Source: Actinomycetes bacterium
GTDB taxonomy: Bacteria; Actinomycetota; Actinomycetes; Actinomycetales; Cellulomonadaceae
Assembly: GCA_023389545.1 (NCBI GenBank)
Contig: JAEWEI010000309.1
Location: 1 to 9,358 of the forward strand
Length of the DNA: 9,358 bases
Reading direction: 5' to 3'
Shown: one piece after another, positions 1 through 6,778 of the stretch
Position numbering within the stretch: position 1 is the first letter of the stretch
Layout of the letters: each line of letters opens with the position of its first letter
Position numbers and translations under genes: made by a program
The notes under the pieces: model-generated
What the model was told of the DNA's origin: nothing
Seen by the model: the letters and a program-made list of their open reading frames with translations, nothing else
The model's database searches: none

Positions 1-21
1 GTCAAGTCCAGCACGGGGGAG

Positions 22-648
22 TCAGCGCGGAACGATCAGCCCGGCGGTCTGCGTGCGCGCGCGGTCGAACCGGGCGGCGGCGTCCTCCCAGTTGACGATG
101 TTCCACCAGGCCTTGATGTAGTCGGCCTTGACGTTGACGTAGTCGAGGTAGAACGCGTGCTCCCACATGTCGAGCAGCACGATCGGCACGAGGCCGAGCG
201 CGATGTTGCTCTGCTGGTCGTAGAGCTGCACGACGATGAGGCGCTCACCGATCGAGTCCCACGCGAGGATCGACCAGCCGGAGCCCTGGATGCCCGCCGC
301 GTTGGCGGCGAAGTGCTTCTGGAAGGCATCGAACGAGCCGAAGAACTCGTCGATGGCGGCAGCCAGGTCACCGGTGGGGCGGTCGCCACCGTGGGGGGAC
401 AGGTTCAGCCAGAAGGCCGAGTGGTTGACGTGGCCGCCCAGATTGAAGGCCAGGTTCTTCTCGTGCAGGTTCACCGAGGAGAGGTCGCCGGACTCGCGTG
501 CCTCCGCGAGCTTCTCAAGCGCGGTGTTCGCCCCAGCGACGTAGGCGGCGTGGTGCTTGTCGTGATGCAGCTCCATGATGCGCCCGGAGATGTGCGGCTC
601 GAGGTCCGCGTAGTCGTAGGGCAGATCCGGGAGTGTGTAGTCAGCCAT
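22..648 (-). CDS. sodA: Superoxide dismutase, Fe/Mn family (probably Mn-using)
   Basis: This 208-residue protein converts superoxide to oxygen and hydrogen peroxide. The length is normal for the family. The metal ligands are visible as H28 (in HHDKHH), H76 (in GGHVNHS), D160 and H164 (in DMWEHAFY), with gateway Y36. The [11 protein letters not shown] block is the family signature. Q145 (in YDQQSN) lies where M. tuberculosis SodA, as I recall, has a His that favours iron; Gln there and Gly at 71-72 suggest manganese. I chose the ATG at 648 because it starts the family's usual N-terminus ([13 protein letters not shown]) and has AGGAG about 11 bases upstream; the frame runs on upstream but adds only unrelated sequence. 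No signal peptide is seen, so the protein should be cytoplasmic unless exported by another route. A hairpin separates it from qcrB, so it is probably its own transcription unit. Confidence 0.96.
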   Translation of the reverse strand: MADYTLPDLPYDYADLEPHISGRIMELHHDKHHAAYVAGANTALEKLAEARESGDLSSVNLHEKNLAFNLGGHVNHSAFWLNLSPHGGDRPTGDLAAAIDEFFGSFDAFQKHFAANAAGIQGSGWSILAWDSIGERLIVVQLYDQQSNIALGLVPIVLLDMWEHAFYLDYVNVKADYIKAWWNIVNWEDAAARFDRARTQTAGLIVPR

Positions 649-673
649 GCGTGATGCCTCTCCTACCTCAGGT

Positions 674-688
674 CGCAGCGGCGCTGCG
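674..688. repeat. Short inverted repeat in the sodA upstream region
   Basis: Two 7-base arms, CGCAGCG and CGCTGCG, flank one central base. The repeat lies 26 bases upstream of the sodA start, between the upstream terminator and the ribosome binding site. It could be a small operator or a leader hairpin. At this GC content such a palindrome could also arise by chance. I found no convincing -35/-10 pair in this gap. Confidence 0.3.
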
Positions 689-717
689 AGACGTCGGGGG
701 TGAACCGTCGATATGCC

Positions 718-749
718 GAGCGGGCGCACCCGGCAGGGTGCGCCCGCTC
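718..749 (-). terminator. Intrinsic terminator hairpin after qcrB
   Basis: The arms GAGCGGGCGCACCC (718-731) and GGGTGCGCCCGCTC (736-749) are perfect reverse complements of 14 bases, with the four-base loop GGCA. The hairpin begins 24 bases past the qcrB stop codon. No T-run follows on the minus strand, as is common for actinobacterial terminators. It should end the ctaE-qcrCAB transcript and separate it from sodA downstream. Confidence 0.85.
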
Positions 750-773
750 AGACAGGACAACTCTGGACCAGCC

Positions 774-2486
774 TCAGCGATTCCGCCCGTCGGTCTCCGT
801 CTCAGACGCTGGACCAGCGCCGACCTCGGACGTGACCTGCGGGTTCGCCGCGCCGGACTCGATCGTGTCGTGCTCGCCGTGCGAGTGCGCCGCGGCGAGC
901 TCGGCGGGTGTGACGGGCTCGACGCGGTCCTCGAAGAAGATTCGCGACACGCGCTGCTTGAACCGGTCGAGGCGATAGCCCTTGCGGCGCACGCCCCGCG
1001 AGTCCTCGGCCGGCTCGATCTCGAGCGGACGCGGCGAGTCGTAGCTGACGAGCAGCCACTGCTCGTACTCGTCGAGCGGGCGGTGCACCTCGATGTACTC
1101 ACCGTGCGCGAAGCGGACGATGCGGCCGGTCTCGTGGCCGTGCAGCACCAGCTCGCGGTCCTTGCGCTGCAGGCTGAGGCAGATGCGCTTGGTGACCCAG
1201 AAGGCGAATGCCGGCCCGACGAACAGCAGGACCCGGAACACCCAGGTGATGTCGTTGAGCGACATCTTGAACTGCGTCGCGATGAGGTCGTTCGAGCCCG
1301 CGAGCACGAGCACGACGAACGCCGTCAGGAACGCCACGCCGAATGCGGTGCGGAACGGGGCGTTACGCGGACGGTCGAGCACGTGGTGCTCGCGCTTGTC
1401 CTTGGTGACGGTCGCCTCGATGAACGGGTAGGCCGCGATGGCCGTGAACAGGAGGCCCGGCACCACCATGGCCGGGATGAGCACGTTGAGGGACAGCGTG
1501 TAGCCGCCGATCACGTATTCGGTCTGCCCGGGCATGAGGCGCAAGGCGCCTTCGAGGAACAGCATGTACCAGTCGGGCTGGGCTCCCGCGGACACCGGTG
1601 ACGGGTCATAGGGCCCGTAGTTCCACACGGGGTTGATCGTCATGGTGGCCGCCATGAGGGCGATCACGCCGAAGACGATGAAGAAGAAGCCGCCGGCCTT
1701 CGCGGTGTACACCGGGAACAGCGGGTAGCCGACCACATTCTTGTCAGTGCGGCCCGGCCCGGGGTACTGGGTGTGCTTGTGCAGGACGACGAAGAACAGG
1801 TGCAGCCCGATCAGGGCCAGGATCAGCCCCGGCACGAGCAGGATGTGCACCGTGAACAGGCGCGGGATGATGTCCGTTCCCGGGAACTCGCCCCCGAAGA
1901 GGAAGAACGACATGTAGCTGCCGATGATCGGGATCGCCTTGACGACGCCGTCGGTGATGCGCAGGCCGTTGCCGGAGAGCACATCGTCCGGCAGCGAGTA
2001 GCCGGAGAACCCGGCGGCGAGGCCCAGGATCAGCAGCACGAAGCCGACCACCCAGTTGACCTCGCGGGGCTTGCGGAACGCGCCCGTGAAGAACACGCGC
2101 ATCATGTGCGTGACGATCGAGGCCATGAACAGCAGGGCCGCCCAGTGGTGGATCTGCCGCATGAGCAGCCCGCCGCGGACCTCGAAGGACAACCGGAGCG
2201 TGGAGGCGAACGCCTGGGACATCTCGACGCCGTCCATCGCGGCCCATGGGCCGTGGTAGTGCGTCTCGCCCATGCTGGGGACGAAGAACAGCGTGAGGAA
2301 CACGCCTGAGATCAGCAGCACGATGAAGCTGTAGAGCGCGATCTCGCCGAGCAGGAACGACCAGTGGTCGGGGAAGATCTTCCGCGCGAACTCCTTGACC
2401 GCGGTGCCGACACCGGTCCGCTGGTCCAGGTAGTCGGCGGTGCCGGAGGCCGCCCGCGCTCCACGGGTCGGAGTGGTGGTGCTCAC
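774..2486 (-). CDS. qcrB: Menaquinol-cytochrome c reductase cytochrome b subunit
   Basis: This 570-residue membrane protein carries the two b haems and the quinol sites of the actinobacterial bcc complex. The first haem-ligand pair is H113 and H127, 14 apart with R110 three before. The second is H214 and H229, 15 apart, the spacing of cytochrome b6 and Gram-positive enzymes. The Qo-site motif reads PDWY (304-307) rather than PEWY, the form associated with menaquinone. I count about eight hydrophobic helices, the first near 47-70 and the last near 415-431. A soluble, charged tail of roughly 140 residues follows, typical of actinobacterial QcrB. The start is a GTG at 2486 (protein begins MSTTTPTRG), overlapping the qcrA stop as GTGA, with GGGAG about 10 bases upstream. 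The frame stays open to 2699, but only as qcrA shadow. It is the last gene of the operon. Confidence 0.97.
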   Translation of the reverse strand: MSTTTPTRGARAASGTADYLDQRTGVGTAVKEFARKIFPDHWSFLLGEIALYSFIVLLISGVFLTLFFVPSMGETHYHGPWAAMDGVEMSQAFASTLRLSFEVRGGLLMRQIHHWAALLFMASIVTHMMRVFFTGAFRKPREVNWVVGFVLLILGLAAGFSGYSLPDDVLSGNGLRITDGVVKAIPIIGSYMSFFLFGGEFPGTDIIPRLFTVHILLVPGLILALIGLHLFFVVLHKHTQYPGPGRTDKNVVGYPLFPVYTAKAGGFFFIVFGVIALMAATMTINPVWNYGPYDPSPVSAGAQPDWYMLFLEGALRLMPGQTEYVIGGYTLSLNVLIPAMVVPGLLFTAIAAYPFIEATVTKDKREHHVLDRPRNAPFRTAFGVAFLTAFVVLVLAGSNDLIATQFKMSLNDITWVFRVLLFVGPAFAFWVTKRICLSLQRKDRELVLHGHETGRIVRFAHGEYIEVHRPLDEYEQWLLVSYDSPRPLEIEPAEDSRGVRRKGYRLDRFKQRVSRIFFEDRVEPVTPAELAAAHSHGEHDTIESGAANPQVTSEVGAGPASETETDGRNR

Positions 2487-3523
2487 TTGAGGCGCTCCCA
2501 GAAGCTCGGGCCGACAGGTTCGTGGAAGTCGGACTGCGCCACCAGGTAGCCCTCGTCGTCGACCTCGATGGGAAGCTGGGGCAGTGCGCGCTTCGCGGGG
2601 CCGAACACGACCTTGGCGCCGTCGGCGACGTCGAACGTCGACTGGTGGCACGGGCACAGCAGATGGTGTGTCTGCTGCTCGTACAACGCTACGGGGCATC
2701 CGACGTGGGTGCAGATCTTGGAGTACGCGACGATGCCGTCGTACGACCAGCCCTTGCGGTCCTCGGCCTCCTTGAGGTCCTTCGGGTCGAGGCGCACGAG
2801 GAGCACGACGGCCTTGGCCTTCTGGTTGAGGCGGTCCTCGACAGGGACTTCCTGGAGGTTCTCCGGGATGACGTGGAAGACCGAGCCGATGGTGACGTCA
2901 GCGGCCTTGATGGGCCGCCCGGCGGGGTCGGTCGTCAGCTTGACGCCCTTGCGCCAGATCGTGTGCTTGAGCCTCGAGACGTCCCAGGTGCCGCCGACGT
3001 CGCCGATGAGCGGGACGGCGATGGCCAGCGGGAACAGCGCCAGCGAGGTCACGGCGGCGCCCTTGAGCACGCCGCGGCGCCCGATGCCGGAGTCGGCGGC
3101 GCCTTCCTTGAGGGCCTCGACCGCGCCGACGCGGTTCTCATCCGAGCTGCGCTGCGGGTGGCGCAGCTCCACCTTCTCGTGGTCGTTCATGAGCGTCTTG
3201 GCCCAGTGCACCGCCGCGGTGCCGATGCCCATCAGGCTGAGGAAGAGCCCGAAGCCGATGAGGAAGTTCGACAGGCGCATACTCGACGGCGTGTCGCCGG
3301 GGGGCACCAGCGCCCACGCGACGATGGCGCCGATCGTGCCGATGATCGAGATGGTGAAGAGGAGGACGACCTGGCGCTCGGCGCGCTTGGCGGCTGCGGG
3401 GTGCAGGTCGGCCTGACGGGGCTTGTGCGGGGGGAGGCCCGGGTTCTCGAAGTGGGCCACCGGGGCGGAGCCCTCGTGCGCCACGACCTCGTCGCCGTGG
3501 CCGGGGTTCTGCTGCGTGCTCAC
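2483..3523 (-). CDS. qcrA: Menaquinol-cytochrome c reductase Rieske iron-sulfur subunit
   Basis: This 346-residue protein passes electrons from menaquinol to cytochrome c through a [2Fe-2S] centre. The cluster boxes are CTHVGC (271-276) and CPCHQS (290-295): C271, H273, C290 and H293 bind the cluster, while C276 and C292 form the usual disulfide. Three hydrophobic helices lie near 51-73, 84-106 and 152-173, the actinobacterial arrangement; most bacterial Rieske proteins have one. The third helix is preceded by a twin-arginine stretch, IGRRGVLKG (147-155), matching the known case in Streptomyces where Tat moves this last segment and the folded cluster domain. The start is a GTG at 3523 that overlaps the qcrC stop (GTGA), with GGAG about 11 bases upstream. 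An upstream GTG-type extension to 3589 would lie within qcrC and add no family sequence. Confidence 0.97.
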   Translation of the reverse strand: MSTQQNPGHGDEVVAHEGSAPVAHFENPGLPPHKPRQADLHPAAAKRAERQVVLLFTISIIGTIGAIVAWALVPPGDTPSSMRLSNFLIGFGLFLSLMGIGTAAVHWAKTLMNDHEKVELRHPQRSSDENRVGAVEALKEGAADSGIGRRGVLKGAAVTSLALFPLAIAVPLIGDVGGTWDVSRLKHTIWRKGVKLTTDPAGRPIKAADVTIGSVFHVIPENLQEVPVEDRLNQKAKAVVLLVRLDPKDLKEAEDRKGWSYDGIVAYSKICTHVGCPVALYEQQTHHLLCPCHQSTFDVADGAKVVFGPAKRALPQLPIEVDDEGYLVAQSDFHEPVGPSFWERLK

Positions 3524-4305
3524 GAGGACTTGGCTCCGATCCAGACGGCCGCTCCGATGAGCAGCCCCATTCCGACGACCCACACCCACAGGCCCTCGCT
3601 GACAGGCCCCAGAGAGCCGAGGTTGATCCCGCCCGGCGAGGGCTCACGCTGCGCGTCGATGTAGGCGATGATGTCGCGCTTCTCGTCCGAGGTGAGGTTC
3701 GCGTCGCTGAACACCGGCATGGACTGCGGTCCCGTGGCCATCGCCTCGTAGATGTGCGTGTTGGTGGTCTCCAGCAGCGACGGCGCGTACTTGCCCTCCG
3801 AGAGGGCGCCGCCGGCGCCCACCGCGTTGTGGCACATGGCGCAGTTGGTGCGGAACAGGGCCATGCCGTTGGCGACGTCGCCCTTGCCCGGGTCGACCTG
3901 ATCGGCGACCGGGATTCCCGGTCCGGCGCCGAGCGAGGCCACGTAGGCGGCGAGCTGCGCGGTCTGCTCGGCGTTGAACTGGGCGGGCTTCGCCTCGGCC
4001 TGCGGGCCGGAGAGCGCCATCGGCATCCGGCCGGTGCCGACCTGGAAGTCCACGGACGCGGCGCCGACGCCGATCAGGGACGGGGCGCTGCCGGTCCCCT
4101 CCGCGCTCGGGCCGTGGCACGTGGCGCAGTTGGCCTGGAAGAGCTTGTCGCCGGCCTCGATGTCGTTCGCACTGGCCGCCGAGTCGGCTGCGTCAGCCGA
4201 CGTCGGCGCCAGCACGGCGTACAGCGCGCCGGTTGCCAGCAGCGCCAGCAGGAGCAGCACGACCGGCGCATGCCGGTGGTGCCTGCGGGCTGCAAGTGCT
4301 TTCAC
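3520..4305 (-). CDS. qcrC: Di-haem cytochrome c subunit of the bcc complex
   Basis: This 261-residue protein carries two covalently bound c haems, at CATCH (60-64) and CAMCH (155-159). In actinobacteria it replaces both cytochrome c1 and a soluble cytochrome c, handing electrons directly to the aa3 oxidase. Likely axial methionines are M94 or M96 (in RMPM) and M196 (in SMPVF). An N-terminal hydrophobic stretch (about 14-33) is a signal peptide or anchor, and a C-terminal helix (about 238-257) anchors the protein with both haem domains outside the membrane. I chose the GTG at 4305 because GAGGA sits seven bases upstream; another in-frame GTG at 4326 would add seven residues and place that ribosome binding site inside the gene. 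A 65-base gap separates it from ctaE, and its stop overlaps qcrA by four bases. Confidence 0.96.
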   Translation of the reverse strand: MKALAARRHHRHAPVVLLLLALLATGALYAVLAPTSADAADSAASANDIEAGDKLFQANCATCHGPSAEGTGSAPSLIGVGAASVDFQVGTGRMPMALSGPQAEAKPAQFNAEQTAQLAAYVASLGAGPGIPVADQVDPGKGDVANGMALFRTNCAMCHNAVGAGGALSEGKYAPSLLETTNTHIYEAMATGPQSMPVFSDANLTSDEKRDIIAYIDAQREPSPGGINLGSLGPVSEGLWVWVVGMGLLIGAAVWIGAKSS

Positions 4306-4370
4306 GGATCGTTCCTCGTCTCGCACGGTGGGTCAGGATTCGAAAACTGGGTGGCGCCAGGCGCCGCTGG

Positions 4371-5018
4371 TCACTGCAGCATGTAGATGACCGCGAACAG
4401 CGCGATCCACACGACGTCGACGAAGTGCCAGTAGTACGAGGTGACGATCGCCGTCGTCGCCTCGTGGTGGCCGAACCGCTTCGCGGAGAACGAGCGGCCG
4501 AGAAGGAAGAGGAAGGCGATAAGCCCGCCCACCACGTGCAGGCCGTGGAAACCGGTCGCCAGGTAGAACACGGAGCCGTACGGGCTCGAGGAGATCGTCA
4601 GGCCGTGCTCGACGAGCTCTGCGTACTCGAGGACCTGGCCCGCCACGAACACCGACCCCATGATGAAGGTCAGCGTCATCCACTCGTTCATGCCCCAGCG
4701 GTTCACCTGGAGCAGGCTGCCCGTGCGGACGGGCTGGAACCGCTCGGCGGCCCAGACGCCCATCTGGCAGGTGACCGAGGACAGCACCAGGATCGTGGTG
4801 TTGGCCAGGGCGTACGGCAGCGAGAGCAGCTCGGTCTGCACCGCCCACTCGTCGGGCACCGCTGCCCGGATCGTGAAGTACATGGCGAAGAGGCCCGCGA
4901 AGAACATGAGCTCGCTGGCGAGCCACACGATGGTCCCGACAGAAACGGGATTCGGGCGGTTGACGCTCAGATGAGCTGAGGTGCTGGGAGCAGCCGTTGC
5001 AGTCGACACGCTGGCCAT
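4371..5018 (-). CDS. ctaE: Cytochrome c oxidase subunit III
   Basis: This 215-residue, five-helix membrane protein is subunit III of the aa3 oxidase, which helps keep the enzyme stable and proton uptake working. Family features include E36 in the first helix block ([11 protein letters not shown], 34-44), [11 protein letters not shown] (155-165) and the closing [10 protein letters not shown] (195-204). The length is normal for the short actinobacterial form, which lacks two N-terminal helices of the mitochondrial protein. It is the first gene of ctaE-qcrCAB, an order also found in mycobacteria. The ATG at 5018 gives the expected N-terminus; the only ribosome-binding-like sequence is a weak TAGG a few bases upstream. 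That sequence lies in a possible leader hairpin and a mini-ORF whose TAA overlaps the start (see findings). Subunits I, II and IV are not present here. Confidence 0.97.
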   Translation of the reverse strand: MASVSTATAAPSTSAHLSVNRPNPVSVGTIVWLASELMFFAGLFAMYFTIRAAVPDEWAVQTELLSLPYALANTTILVLSSVTCQMGVWAAERFQPVRTGSLLQVNRWGMNEWMTLTFIMGSVFVAGQVLEYAELVEHGLTISSSPYGSVFYLATGFHGLHVVGGLIAFLFLLGRSFSAKRFGHHEATTAIVTSYYWHFVDVVWIALFAVIYMLQ

Positions 5019-5041
5019 TATGGCCTAGACCACGTCCGCAT
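5018..5041 (-). other. Possible seven-codon leader ORF before ctaE
   Basis: Reading on the minus strand from the ATG at 5041, the codons give MRTWSRP and then a TAA whose last A is the first base of the ctaE ATG (TAATG). Such an overlap permits termination-reinitiation. The ribosome binding signal in front of it is weak, AGG about 12 bases upstream. An ATG this short can arise by chance, so whether it is translated is unknown. Confidence 0.25.
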
Positions 5042-5058
5042 GGGTCGTTAGGCCTAGG
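5024..5058 (-). promoter_or_regulatory. Possible leader hairpin covering the ctaE ribosome binding site
   Basis: On the minus strand CCTAGGCC (5058-5051) can pair with GGTCTAGG (5031-5024): eight pairs including one G-U, with a 19-base loop. The 3' arm holds the only AGG near the ctaE start and ends five bases before the ATG. If formed in the mRNA, it would hide that site. The same stretch holds two copies of GGCCTAG on the plus strand and the palindrome TAGGCCTA, so a protein-binding site is an alternative. Confidence 0.3.
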
Positions 5059-5190
5059 CGCGGCGCGCGTTAAATGTCACACCGTCAGTTTCCGAGCCTG
5101 TTCGGCGCGGATGCTTGTGGTCTGCGCGTCTGCGCCGCCTGGCATGCCAAGATGCCCCTGCAGGCACGTCGAGACGAATGAGGAAGCACC
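5059..5190. promoter_or_regulatory. Divergent promoter region between ctaE and the receiver gene
   Basis: Two transcription units diverge here, so promoters for ctaE-qcrCAB (leftward) and for the receiver-trpD pair (rightward) should lie within it. A relatively A/T-rich patch near 5069-5092 (around GTTAAATGTCACACC) is the likeliest core promoter area, but I could not pick a good -35/-10 pair on either strand. It holds one TGTGAC half-site on the minus strand, without the second half of a CRP/GlxR-type palindrome. The receiver gene has its own ribosome binding site, GAGGAAG, just before 5191. Confidence 0.45.
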
Positions 5191-5628
5191 ATGAGCACGG
5201 TCGAGCCGCTGGACCCGCACAGCGAGGAGCAGGCCCGCGCGCCGCGCATCCTCCTCTACAGCGACGATGTGGACGCCCGCCAGGAGGTCCTGCTGGCCGT
5301 CGGCCGCCGGCTGAGCCGCGGCGCGCCCGACATCGAGTGGGTCGAGGCCGCCTCTCCCGCCGCGGTCATCTCCGAGGCGTCCACGGGCCGCTACGACCTG
5401 CTCGTGCTGGACGGCGAGGCCGCCAAGACCGGCGGCATGGGCGTCTCGCGCCAGCTCAAGGACGAGGTCTACAACTGCCCGCCCGTGCTCCTGCTGACCG
5501 GGCGCCCCCAGGACGCCTGGCTCGCGTCCTGGTCGAACGCCGACGTGGTGCTCAGCCGGCCCCTGGACCCCGAGGAGCTCCAGCGCGCCGTGGCGAGCCT
5601 CGTCGCCGAGCGGGCCGTCGCCGGATGA
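5191..5628 (+). CDS. Stand-alone response-regulator receiver-domain protein
   Basis: This 145-residue protein is a single CheY-like receiver domain (about 18-140) with no DNA-binding or other output domain. The first strand (RILLYSDD, 19-26) ends in the acidic pair D25/D26, the phospho-acceptor is D74 (in LLVLDGEA), and the switch Thr is T103 (in LLLTG). The usually invariant lysine of the KP pair is replaced by arginine: the motif reads SRP, with R123. It may therefore be phosphorylated poorly or work without phosphorylation. The ATG at 5191 has GAGGAAG four bases upstream. Its TGA overlaps the trpD ATG (ATGA), so the two are translated together. No histidine kinase lies nearby. The partner and role are unknown; link to tryptophan synthesis or to the divergent respiratory operon is only inference. 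Confidence 0.85.
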   Translation: MSTVEPLDPHSEEQARAPRILLYSDDVDARQEVLLAVGRRLSRGAPDIEWVEAASPAAVISEASTGRYDLLVLDGEAAKTGGMGVSRQLKDEVYNCPPVLLLTGRPQDAWLASWSNADVVLSRPLDPEELQRAVASLVAERAVAG

Positions 5629-6677
5629 GCGTCGCGTCGACGTGGTCCGAGCTCCTCACCACCCTCGTCGCGGGGCGTGACCTCGACCGCGAGCAGACTT
5701 CCTGGGCGATGAGCGAGATCATGGGCGGGGAGGCGTCCCCGGCCCGGGTCGCGGGCTTCCTCGTCGCGCTGCGCTCCAAGGGCGAGACCGTCGACGAGCT
5801 CACGGCCCTGGCTGACACCATGCTGGCGCACGCCCAGCTCATCGAGGTGCCGGGCCGCTGCGTCGACATCGTCGGCACCGGTGGGGACCGGGCGCACACC
5901 GTGAACATCTCCTCGATGGCGGCAGTCGTCATCGCGGGCGCCGGGCTGCGCGTGGTGAAGCACGGCAACCGCGCGGCCTCGTCGTCCACCGGCACCGCAG
6001 ACGTCCTCGAGGCGCTGGGCATCCGGCTCGACCTGCCGGTGGAGCGGGTCCAGCAGCTGGCCACCGAGGTCGGCATCACGTTCTGCTTCGCCCAGGTGTT
6101 CCACCCGGCGATGCGGCATGCGGCGGTCCCTCGCCGCGAGCTCGGCATCGCCACCGCGTTCAACTTCCTGGGCCCGCTCACCAACCCCGCGCGTCCCGCG
6201 GTGACGGCGATCGGGGTCACCGACGCGCGGATGGCCGGCCTCGTCGCCGGGGTGCTCGCGGGGCGGGGGACGAGCGCGCTGGTGTTCCGCGGGCCGGACG
6301 GCCTGGACGAGCTGGCGCCCACGGGCGTGTCGCAGGTGTGGGAGGTCCGCGACGGCGCGGTGGCCGAGCACGCCATCGACGCGGCCGCAGACCTGGGCCT
6401 GGCCCCTGTGCGCGTCGAGGACCTGCGAGGCGGGGACTCGACGGTCAACGCGGGCGTGTTCCGGGAGGTCCTCGCCGGCGACAAGGTCCCGGCGCGGGAG
6501 ACGGTGCTGCTGAACGCCGCCGCTGCCCTCGTCGCCGACGGCACTCTGCCCGGGGTGGGCGAGGGGACGCTCATCGAGCGGTTCGCCGCGGCCATCGGGC
6601 TGGCGACCGCCTCGATCGACTCCGGGGCGGCCGCCCACGTGCTCGAGAGGTGGAGCGCCGCGTCGTCCGCGGCCTGA
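5625..6677 (+). CDS. trpD: Anthranilate phosphoribosyltransferase
   Basis: This 350-residue cytoplasmic enzyme joins anthranilate and PRPP to give phosphoribosylanthranilate, the second committed step of tryptophan synthesis. Conserved blocks are DIVGTGGD (81-88, PRPP binding), NISSMAA (94-100), KHGNRA (112-117), GPLTNP (183-188) and DGLDE (225-229, where D228/E229 should bind magnesium). An N-terminal helical bundle (about 7-75) precedes the catalytic domain, and the length is usual. I chose the ATG at 5625, which overlaps the preceding receiver gene by four bases. The frame is open back to 5115, but that part is the shadow of the receiver gene. No other trp gene is in the window. It sits next to ctaE, as in mycobacteria, and a repeat-rich hairpin region follows 22 bases after its stop. 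Confidence 0.97.
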   Translation: MSVASTWSELLTTLVAGRDLDREQTSWAMSEIMGGEASPARVAGFLVALRSKGETVDELTALADTMLAHAQLIEVPGRCVDIVGTGGDRAHTVNISSMAAVVIAGAGLRVVKHGNRAASSSTGTADVLEALGIRLDLPVERVQQLATEVGITFCFAQVFHPAMRHAAVPRRELGIATAFNFLGPLTNPARPAVTAIGVTDARMAGLVAGVLAGRGTSALVFRGPDGLDELAPTGVSQVWEVRDGAVAEHAIDAAADLGLAPVRVEDLRGGDSTVNAGVFREVLAGDKVPARETVLLNAAAALVADGTLPGVGEGTLIERFAAAIGLATASIDSGAAAHVLERWSAASSAA

Positions 6678-6699
6678 GCGCCGCCCGCCAGCTGTGGGC

Positions 6700-6727
6700 C
6701 CAGCCGGGCTGTCAGGAGCCCGGCTGG
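6700..6727. terminator. Bidirectional terminator hairpin between convergent genes
   Basis: CCAGCCGGGCT (6700-6710) and AGCCCGGCTGG (6717-6727) form a perfect 11-base-pair stem with loop GTCAGG. It lies between trpD, ending at 6677, and the leftward RAM-domain gene, ending at 6775, so it can serve both. A second perfect palindrome, CAGCCGGGCCCGGCTG (6733-6748), follows. Neither has a clear T-run. Confidence 0.7.
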
Positions 6728-6778
6728 CCCGTCAGCCGGGCCCGGCTGGACTGTCAGCGGGCCCGGCTGGGCTGTCAG
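6706..6778. repeat. GC-rich tandem repeat, about 21-base period
   Basis: Two copies of a 20-base unit, GGGCCCGGCTGG[A/G]CTGTCAG, lie at 6738-6757 and 6759-6778 and differ at one base. A third copy at 6716-6735 differs from the first at three bases. A fourth, partial copy (GGGCTGTCAG, 6706-6715) starts the series. Copy ends fall at 6715, 6735, 6757 and 6778. The last copy runs into the downstream gene and supplies its stop codon (TCA on the plus strand at 6775-6777). Confidence 0.8.

Noticed and set aside
649..729. N-terminal extension of sodA to an ATG at 729
   Set aside because: It adds 27 residues unlike any SOD and crosses the terminator hairpin; the ATG at 648 has AGGAG and the family N-terminus.
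1773..2309. Long open frames on the plus strand opposite qcrB, and similar ones opposite qcrA (2522-3664) and the nuclease gene (7799-8908)
   Set aside because: They are rich in Arg, Asp, His and Gly with no domain, and arise from the GC-rich third positions of the real genes on the other strand.
2487..2699. N-terminal extension of qcrB
   Set aside because: It lies wholly inside qcrA in another frame; the GTG at 2486 gives the family start and an overlap like that of qcrC/qcrA.
4306..4370. Terminator or separate promoter in the ctaE-qcrC gap
   Set aside because: GGCGCC-A-GGCGCC allows only a four-base-pair stem with a five-base loop, and no -35/-10 pair is clear; I treat the gap as internal to the operon.
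5071..5090. CRP/GlxR-type operator near ctaE
   Set aside because: Only one TGTGAC half is present; the second half expected six bases on is ACGCG, not TCACA.
5115..5624. Upstream extension of trpD
   Set aside because: This part is the out-of-frame shadow of the receiver gene; TrpD begins at the ATGA overlap.
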